Shown piece after piece: positions 45,217 to 52,443 of a stretch of DNA of 52,443 nucleotides (position 1 is the stretch's first letter; every line of letters begins with the position of its first letter). The notes below the pieces were generated by a model. The model was not told the origin of the DNA. It worked only from the letters and a program-made list of their open reading frames with translations, and did no database searches. This DNA comes from Perkinsus chesapeaki (taxonomy: Eukaryota; Perkinsozoa; Perkinsida; Perkinsidae). The DNA is taken from the NCBI GenBank assembly GCA_013115145.1, contig JAAPAO010000209.1:1-52443 (forward strand), written 5' to 3'. Made by a program: the position numbers and the translations under genes.

Positions 45217-47791
45217 ATGGCCTCAACAGCTACATTGACGGTCCTCGATACGATATCGCAGTTTTATATATTATCTCCTAGAGGAGACACCATTATCACA
45301 AGGGATTGTAATACAGGGATCTTAGGTTGGACCGTGCATGATACGGAAGGGCTTGAGCTTGAGTAGCAGACTGGAGTGAGGCATCGTTCATTTCTCTTCA
45401 GTTCGCAGCGATATCGTTAAAGGCACTGCGGAGATTTTCTTCCGGAAAGCGAAATTTTGGAACGGTGGCGAGCCGCCCCCGATCTTCGTAATGAATTTGA
45501 GCCGAGGATCTCAAGTTGACCTATTTTTTATCTTTCCAGAATCTAGATGGGATATCTTACATCTATGTCAAGAGGTCTGGTCTCTACTTCGTCCTCACCA
45601 CCCAGTCGAATGTGAGCCCCATGTGGGCAATAGAGCTTCTCAACAACATGATAAAGGTCGCAGGTTCCATCCCAGGAGGCGGCATAGTCGTTTTTACTGC
45701 TAGGTCATTAAGGACTACTGCGGAGTGCTGAACGAGGAATCGCTGCGGAAGAATTTTGTATTGGTTTACGAAATTCTGGATGAGATGATCGATTTTGGCA
45801 TACCGCAGACGACCAACACGGAGGTACACAGAGCGCGGTTTTCAGGGGTAGATAGCCGCTTTTTAAAGGTGCTGCGAAACTGCGTTCACAACGAGGCTAT
45901 TATGGTATCGGAGAGCCCCGGAACGGCAACAGGAGGAGGGATACTGTCATCCCTTCCAACCTTCAATGGAAGCCGGACGATGCCCTCAACAGCGGTAAGA
46001 TACTTATGAGGTTGACTCGATGACCTAGGAGGAATCTGTATTCTAGGTTCACCGTCCGATCGGTCCGGTGGCCCAACACGTTCCTCAAGCGGCCCCTCAA
46101 GTGCCAGTGTCAGCCGCCAACTCTACTATTGCAGCTGCCCAGAGTGTCGCATCCTCAGTAGGCATTCGAGACGGCTGATGTGCAATCCAGATGTGTTAGG
46201 TTCTTTCCACGGCGACCTCTGCAGTGTCCAGTATGGCTGCTGGACACATGCCCGGGAAGGCTTCCGCTGGGGAACAGAAAAACGAGATTTTTGTGGATAT
46301 ACTAGAGCGCCTAACAGTAAGAGAAAGGGTGGCTATATAACATATATGATAGTCCGCACAACAAGACATATTATAATAGTCCAGTGTTTTATTTCAGGTA
46401 TTAATGAACGCTCAAGGGCAGGTCTTGAACAGCAGCATCGATGGTTCCATCCAGATGAAATCGTAATAACATCCTCCTCGGACTTCAGAAGTATATTTCT
46501 TTACATTTGTGACATTTAATAAATCCTTGCTATCAATTGTCATTTCAGGTATCTCTCTGGTAACCCTGAGCTTCGGCTTGCCCTCAATGACGACCTCGAA
46601 ATCCTTAGTCAGCCTAGGGAGACCGCACCCATGCCGAACTATGGTGGGGGACCGCAACAGGCGGTGATACCTCTGGATGATTGTAATAGGGACGGCTAGA
46701 GGTGTCAGTAAAGTTCTTCCACATAGGTACTTTCCATCCAAGAGTTGATCTCACAGACTTTGACTCTCAACGAATTCTCTCGTTCGTGCCGCCGGATGGA
46801 GAGTTCAGCGTGATGAACTATCGCATCAATTCGGGTACGTCGGCAGGTTCCTTGGTTATCTCCTCACGACACCTTCCAGAATTCCGCCCGCCTTTCCGCG
46901 TGACGCCGTTTGTTGATTCGGTGTCACAGTATAAGATAGAGCTGGTAGTGAAGCTGCGAGCGGAGGTAAGCCCAGTTCGTGGACTCCGGTGTAGTTTTTT
47001 ATGGATAGGTACCGGAGTCGAATTATGGCGGTAATATCCAGATGGTCATACCGACTCCCCCTGGAACTGCATCTATCAACTGTGACATGACCGCTGTTGG
47101 AGGTAAGCTTTCACGTAGAGTTGGTTGACAGTAGCTTACGGATTTTACGCGCCCGCAGCTTTAGTAGATCGTCTTGGTTGTAAGATCGAACTTGCTATAT
47201 CTGCATCTTTAGCAGTACTTCCCCTATCTGTATCGGTGGTGGGTCGGTATAATGTTCTCTTAGGTGTGTTCGTGGCTTCGGGCCCTCGAGGGATGCAGAA
47301 GCCTCCACCGGTGCAGCAGAGTGCGGACTTTGTGGAGTCGGAGCGAAAGCTATACTGGAATATTAAGAAGCTCCAAGGTGGCCACGAATGTAATATCCGC
47401 TTTTAACGTAGTCCGTAGAGGTAAGAGCCTTCTTCACAGGCACTCTCCGGGCGCGTTTGAATTTCGCTCAACCAGTAAGTGGCAAGCCTAGGATCGGCCC
47501 TCTTTCCCTCACGTTTGAAGTACCTATGTACGTAGTCAGCGGAATTCAGGTTAAGTAAGATCATTCTCTTCACGATAGTTCCCAAGATGTAATTCTGTCA
47601 GATACCTCCGAATAGCAGATCGTTATCAGAGTTTGCCGTACGGCACAATACAGGCACCCCAGGGCGGGCAGGGCAACCCGTAAGGACGTTAACTGTGCAT
47701 CGCTCCGCCGAAATTTGGTTGCATTTTTATCAGGTATCGGTGGGTACGGTATGTGACTCAGAGCCAGAGCTATGTGATCAGAATGGATTGA
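45217..47791 (+). CDS. AP4M1: AP-4 adaptor complex medium subunit (mu4)
   Basis: About eleven exons. It starts at 45217 (MASTATL) and reads ISQFYILSPRGDTIITRD, then FRSDIVKGTAEIFFRKAKFW, SYIYVKRSGLYFVLTT, KNFVLVYEILDEMIDFG and QTTNTEVLRN. This is the longin-like N-terminal domain that binds the large subunits. The mu homology domain follows: QKNEIFVDILERLT, DGSIQMKSYLSGNPELRL, KLYWNIKKLQGGHECTLRA, VPMYVVSGIQVKYLRI and the end NPYRWVRYVTQSQSYVIRMD. QTTNTE and the NPYRWVRYVTQ end match AP-4 mu better than AP-1 to AP-3. AP-4 sorts cargo at the trans-Golgi network without clathrin. The last intron lies inside NPY and is required to recover the conserved C-terminus. The start is not certain, since other mu chains begin at MISQF. 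Confidence 0.9.
45657..45703 (+). other. AP-4 mu intron with a B-box-like motif and an AGGTC repeat at both ends
   Basis: A 47-nt segment that must be removed to join NNMIK to VIKDYCG. It starts GTCGCA, a poor donor, and ends CTAG. AGGTC occurs at both borders. Inside is GGTTCCATCCC (45663-45673), two bases different from the tRNA B-box consensus. Confidence 0.7.
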
Positions 47792-47977
47792 TTGTCGACG
47801 GCGTTGGTTGGATGCTGACCTCCACGCACGTGTTTGATACTCCCTCGAAGAGGGCCTCCTTGTACCGTCTCCAGCTTACTACAGTTTCTACCCTTTTTGC
47901 ACGTTCTAGTTGATACCGCTCTTTTCTGTGATCGTAATTATTTCTGTTAGCTATTTATTTAACTAAATACCTGAATA

Positions 47978-50656
47978 ATGACGGAGACTCCCGAGAAAGT
48001 GACAATTCACGCTGAGGCTCCAGCGGAAATCCCGACTTCTACAGCGATCGATCCTCTGAGCACGCTCTCAGTTGAGGACGTGCTTGGCCATGAACCCGAG
48101 GAGAGCAGCAGCCCGAAGTGGTCCGACGTCAAAAGGGAGAAAATGATGCCCAGTGGAGGGATCAAGCAGTCGACTAGCACGCCTGGGCTACCGGTTGCGG
48201 AACAGTCCTTCACTGGAGCCCCATCACTGAATACGTCGGAGTCGTCGGCCAGTTGCACTACTGAAGATATCGGCGTTGGAGATGTTAGTGTATACGGTAA
48301 GAATGCTTCGCTCCGCTTGAAAAATGGTGCATGTTAGCATTTTTCAGGTCCTTCTTCCGATGCAAGCATTTGCACTTTGGGTGGTGGAAAGCCTTTAAAG
48401 AACAAGAGTTCTTGGGGAGAAGCATTATCGGCTGTAACAATCGGACCCAGAGCTGCCGGAACAATGCTCAAGGTAGTATCCTTCGACTCTTCCCTCGGAC
48501 GCTCTCGCGTGACTACTTCATACGGCGTAGAGTGGATTTCCTGTCCTTAAAAATGGAACATGTCCTCAAGGCGTGCGTATCTAAGCTCAACGGCTGCTCG
48601 CCTCGCAGTAAAGTGCTTTAGTGGAGATTCATTGGCTTCGCCTTGGCTGTGAGATTCATCTTGGACAGAGAGCTCTGCATGATCCCCCGTTCGCTCTGTG
48701 ACGATATCTCTTCAGGTTCCGCTCCGTCGTTTTATACGTCACCCTAAAAGGAAGTCGTGGAACTCCAATATGGAATCGTAAGCTGCAACCTTACCCGCCG
48801 GAAGGAACCGTTGTCTGCGGTAGGTACATCAGCGCCCTGCGTTCCGTGGGAAAGCATCTGTCGGGGATGAGCGTGAAGCGCGTGAGGAAGCTCGCCGAGA
48901 AGCCCTTGCCGAACATGATGTTGCCTAAAGGAGTGGTAGGCTCAATTGGCTTGATTTGATATTTTCTTACCATTCATCTGTTCAGTTCCGCTTCTCCCAA
49001 ACTTTGAGAATCGATGGTCACCAGGAACCCCTCCAATTGAGTAGGAATCGCTTGTGGTTTTTCTAAGTTGTCACGACAGTGTTTTTGCTCAGCCTGGATG
49101 TGGCCAAACGAAATCACTCCCAAGAGGCCCCCGGAGCTCGCCGTCCAAAAAATAGGACCCAGCATCAGTGTGTTGAAGGAGAACCCTGTTATACTGTAGG
49201 ACTTCACATTTTCTGACACCTCTAGCTATTCTCTTCAGATACGTTCCCGGAACTCCGTTCTGCGTGTGGGGTAATGGCGTTCACCGTCATATGCTCTATC
49301 TGTTGGCCAAGAGGGCGAAAGCTATAGTGTAGGAATTGCATCTGCCAACCGTGGAGCTATCTACAAATTCAGGTGCTGTATTTCTAACAACTGTTTGCCG
49401 CCGGCATGTTCATTGGAGGAAGGAGTCTCCGACGTCAAAGCGATGTAGGGCAGCCGCAATTTCTCAAATGGTTTCGGATTGGTTTGGTGCAGGTACAAGC
49501 ATTTGATTAACGATATCGGTGTGGAACCAGGCTACGTCTCTATCGCCGGTGACTCTCTGGGCGCTGGAATGGCTACTCTGGCATTAGTCTCTCTCAGAGA
49601 CGAAGGGGTAGGGTCGGTAGCTAGAGGTGTCAGAAACAAGTTCATGCTGTATTAGGTGCCATTGCCGAGCAGTGTGTGCTTGTTGTCGCCAATCACGGAC
49701 CTGGCAGACCAAGTTGACACCGACTCCGACGATATCAGTTCTTCGACCACTCCCGAAGAGGAAGGCAAAATTGTCGATGATAGCAGCGCTGAGAAGTCGG
49801 CTGAGGAAGAGGAGGCTGGCAAGAGCGACAAGGCTGACGAGGAGAAGGAGACCGGCGGCCTTGGCGAGAGCGCGGTGACCAAGCCTGTTGAGGACCAGAC
49901 GGAGACCAAGCCTCAGGAGACAGAGGAGCCTAAGGAATCCAAATCAGAGAGTTCTAAGGCAAACGGTGATGACAAGTCCAAGTCCGATAGTGAGGGTGCT
50001 GCTGAGAAGCCGGCCGAGACTGCCACCCCCGCCCCTGCCCCTGCTCCTGTCCACGAGCCCGTCGAGGAGGAGAAGAGAGAATGTGTTGATTACGTCCAGC
50101 GCGACTTGGTAAGAGACTGTCTGAGGAAACAAGACAATTTTTCTCAGATATCGAGCATTGCTCAATATTCTATCGGTAATTGCTGCCCTAACTCTCCCGA
50201 GGTTTCGCCTTACTACGCCGACCTTAGCGGGCTGCCCAACATGCTGGTAGGAGGAACCGTGCTTTCTGTTTTCTGAGTCGACTGGGGGATTTGCGGATTG
50301 TTTCAGATCCAAGCTGGCCAGGACGAGTTGTTCCTGCCGCAGATCGAGCGATTCGCTGCGAAGGTGTCTGCTATGAAGAGCCCCGATACACACTTTCAGT
50401 TCCAAGAGTATGAAGAGATGGTGAGTGTCACGCGCCACGTAATTAGTTCTAAGCCAATTGTCTGGCCAGGTCCACTGTTTCCCGTTATTCTCTTTCTGCA
50501 CGGATGAGACTGAGGCGCCTCGTCGGGCTTTGGGGACCATGGGAGCTTTCGTAGGCCATCCAATTGACAGTTATCTCGATAACAGCCCTTCTTCAGGTTC
50601 AAGAGAGCATTAAGCCCATTGGAATCAACACCGATTCGTCGAACCCTTTGGCTTAG
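47978..50656 (+). CDS. HSL-type alpha/beta hydrolase with a large acidic insertion
   Basis: The probable start at 47978 (MTETPEKVTIHAEA) gives a Ser/Glu-rich N-terminus. Exons between 48.48 and 48.72 kb are unresolved. From 48.72 kb the order is clear: GTPIWNRKLQPYPPEG, FRFSQTLRIDG, VQKIGPSISVLKENPVILYV, PGTPFCVWGNGVHRHML, then AIVCCISNNCLPP and YKHLINDIGV. The nucleophile elbow AGDSLGAG follows (about 49.55 kb), then VCLLSPITDLA. An Asp/Glu/Lys/Pro insertion of about 130 residues comes next, then SPYYADLSGLPNMLV, AGQDELFLPQ (catalytic Asp) and EMVHCFPLF (catalytic His), ending SSNPLA. The Ser-Asp-His triad is present. The HGGG oxyanion motif of the hormone-sensitive lipase family is replaced by VPGTP. 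Likely an esterase or lipase acting on lipid esters; substrate unknown. Confidence 0.8.
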
Positions 50657-51043
50657 TGCGTGGTGTGCTGTTATTGTTTATTATACCCTTCTGTGGCCTC
50701 TTGACGATATTGTCTATCTAACCTAATGCTGTATAAGCATTGTCTCCTCTCCCAGCAAACCTGTGCCTATAGTGCTCTATCGTAGGTTACTGTTATCTCT
50801 TGTCTAGGATGCTGTCGAATTTGTATAAGTCTCTCTGTTTTGTGGAATATAACTAATCTGCAGACGACGAGGACCATCACCATTATTTTGGAAGCTATCA
50901 GCAATTCCTTTATTGTTCCTTCAGAGTTAAATATGTTTCGAGCGTTCAGTTTATGTTCGTCACGGTTCCTGGTGACCCCAATTTGATGATGCGTTGCGGA
51001 GGGAGCGGTGTGTGTCTGTTGTGATAGATCTTTTATTGTCTTT
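50657..51043. other. Intergenic region downstream of the hydrolase
   Basis: About 390 bp of T-rich sequence (3' flank) with no supported exon. Confidence 0.5.
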
Positions 51044-51172
51044 ATGGGTGGGAAATTGTCCTGCTCCCCTATATGCGGCGGTAAATCTAAATCTAAGAAA
51101 GAGAAGCAGCCGAAGGTCATCAATGATCAAGTCGCATGTGATGTCTGCCATGCGGTACAAACGCTTCCGTGA
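51044..51172 (+). CDS. Tiny putative N-acylated protein, 42 residues
   Basis: Starts MGGKLSCSPICGGKSKSKK. Gly2 with Ser6 fits an N-myristoylation signal, and Cys7 and Cys11 could be palmitoylated. A Lys-rich stretch would favour membrane binding. The C-terminal half has ACDVC. A GT-AG pair (after TGCGGCG, ending GAAGCAG) could remove the Lys stretch, and another frame downstream ends GFMPFK, so the true gene may be spliced differently. No family is recognised. Confidence 0.4.
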   Translation: MGGKLSCSPICGGKSKSKKEKQPKVINDQVACDVCHAVQTLP

Positions 51173-51457
51173 GAAGGGGAAGGAGGGTTTTATGCCGTTC
51201 AAGTGAATTGGATTTCCTGTTTTCCTTGAACACGACTTGGGGTGTGGCGCACCACTTTAGGTCGTGGACTAACTCGGTGAAGTAGATGAAATGATTTATT
51301 TGTTACAGAATATTATGGCGCGCTAGAAATTTGCATCATTTATTCGCGTAGTTTTATTGAACCGACTTGCGCCCTCATTTGTAATATTTGTTCATTTCTC
51401 AGGCTTGGCGCTAACGTGTTTGTATGTTCAACGTGCCGTTCTGTAAATAGGGTCTAC

Positions 51458-52028
51458 ATGGTGTCAGGAGAGCGCAGGCTCAGCACAGTATCAGACCCAA
51501 CCGTGAGCCCAAAGACGGGAGTTCCAGTATTTATTTACCATACAGGTGATTTTGGATAATGTAACAGACGTGATGCCGGCGAGTAGTGAAGTCGCCACTA
51601 CAAGCATTTCCCCTTGCTCCGTGTGCCTCGATAACCCAGGAGATATGGTAGGCTGTAGCTTATGTCGCCACTGTTTGTGATGGTGCTTGATAGGTTATTT
51701 TACCCTGTGGCCACGCTGGGATTTGCCAGTCTTGCGCAGTCCATATTGCAAGTAACGAAGCTGTCGGGGGTAGTTGCTGCCCCAAATGCCGTACTGATAT
51801 CGAGCAACTTGTAGGGTACTTTACTCTGAAATTCTCCACAGTGTTTTTCCCAGGTGCGAATTGGTAAGCTGTATGATACGTCTATCCAGGGTTGTGAAGT
51901 TCCATTTTCGCGACGAAGGAAGTCTCCCCCTTCTGTGCCTCCGCCACTTGGGCTGGAGCAAGCCAAGGTAGGAATACAGATTCATCGGCTGCTTTCAGTC
52001 TCATTTTCAGGGAACTGCACAGTCATAG
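51458..52028 (+). CDS. RING-HC finger protein (probable E3 ubiquitin ligase)
   Basis: Five exons, all joining in phase 0: 51458-51502, 51546-51647, 51694-51810, 51854-51967 and 52011-52028; 131 residues. The introns are 43-46 nt. The spliced protein has CSVCLDNPGDM, then LPCGHAGICQSCAVH and CCPKCRTDIEQL. This is the C3HC4 pattern (C-x2-C, C-x-H-x3-C-x2-C, C-x2-C) of RING-HC ligases such as the MUL1 and IAP type. The basic Pro-rich tail (SRRRKSPPSVPPPLGLEQ) has no recognised domain. Start chosen at the first ATG after an in-frame stop. Confidence 0.82.
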
Positions 52029-52370
52029 CTTCCGTTTAATGCATTGCTACATTCTGCGAAGACAACCCTATTCAATATGAACCGAGGGCGGCCCACCATA
52101 ATTTCACTACACCGCTTATACTATCTGAATCGATGCTCACTTTTTTATGTACTTGTAGTTGCGTTAGTGAGACTTCTAGCCACGATACCAGCATGTGGTA
52201 GACTAAGGTAACGCACGAAAAAAACTACGTAGAAACCATTGAATCAATGTCACAATATCATTGTTTAACAGACAGCCTTGGATACAATAATTCAAGCTGT
52301 TGGTATCCACCGCGGCGGTGCAAGAGGAGATACTCGTCAAAGTGCTAGTCGAGCGGGGCAACGTCAAAAA
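52029..52370. other. Intergenic spacer before the tRNA
   Basis: About 340 bp with no gene. The AAAAA at 52366-52370 reads TTTTT just after the tRNA on the minus strand, a standard pol III terminator. Confidence 0.6.
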
Positions 52371-52443
52371 TGAGTGCTGTGGGGTTCGAACCCACGCGGA
52401 CCATGTCCAGTGGATCTTAAGTCCACCCCCTTAACCACTCGGG
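52371..52443 (-). tRNA. tRNA-Leu(UAA), 5' end cut by the window
   Basis: Read on the minus strand: a D-loop with TGGTTAAG, anticodon stem GTGGA/TCCAC with loop CTTAAGA (anticodon TAA), a long variable arm (GGAC-AT-GGTCC) as in class II tRNAs, and the T arm GTGGG-TTCGAAC-CCCAC. The acceptor 3' strand is AGCACTC with discriminator A. The 5' acceptor strand lies outside the window. Confidence 0.95.

Overview
The window is intron-dense nuclear DNA of a unicellular eukaryote. Most introns are 40-60 nt GT-AG introns, the two tRNA genes are of eukaryotic type, and the core genes are eukaryotic: the rRNA methyltransferase NOP2, the exon-junction protein Y14, exosome cofactor MPP6, an AP-4 mu adaptin and a SWEET transporter. 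Very short introns, split small exons and lineage-specific secreted proteins suit an alveolate of the Perkinsus type. That placement is inference from gene style; no species marker was seen. Gene models were spliced by eye, using open frames, GT/AG sites and phase agreement.

Layout. 1-9427 is repeat-rich. It holds a Gag-like fragment with a CCHC knuckle and the start of a retropepsin (minus strand, 1966-3546). A 5.7-kb inverted repeat follows (arms 3711-6415 and 6925-9427). Each arm carries a copy of a GH18-like (chitinase-fold) gene, intact on the left and frameshifted on the right. 9428-14715 is sparse, with one small RING-H2 gene (13040-13389) and a 125-nt hairpin repeat. 14716-15521 is a SWEET-type sugar transporter.

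The main feature is 15687-39423: five tandem plus-strand genes, separated by only about 210-475 bp. Each starts with a short exon encoding a signal peptide, and most later exons join in phase 0. The proteins combine long Asp/Glu-rich segments, Thr-rich mucin-like tracts with short aromatic motifs, and a repeated cysteine module ending in a short helix with the pattern hydrophobic-x-C/F-...-D-A-...-W-G. I do not recognise this module. It occurs in genes 1-4. Genes 4 and 5 share a different C-terminal domain. An elongator tRNA-Met lies inside an intron of gene 4. An assembly gap (22648-22740) and a 19-nt minisatellite lie in an intron of gene 2. The array looks like a secreted or extracellular-matrix protein family made by exon shuffling and tandem duplication.

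39549-44809 holds three minus-strand RNA-processing genes in a row (MPP6, Y14, NOP2). 45217-52028 holds plus-strand genes: AP-4 mu, an HSL-type alpha/beta hydrolase with a large acidic insert, a tiny putatively acylated ORF and a RING-HC gene. A tRNA-Leu(UAA) on the minus strand is cut by the right edge.

Four 44-47 nt introns, in three unrelated genes, contain a sequence like the tRNA T-arm/B-box. This may point to a tRNA-related source of introns.
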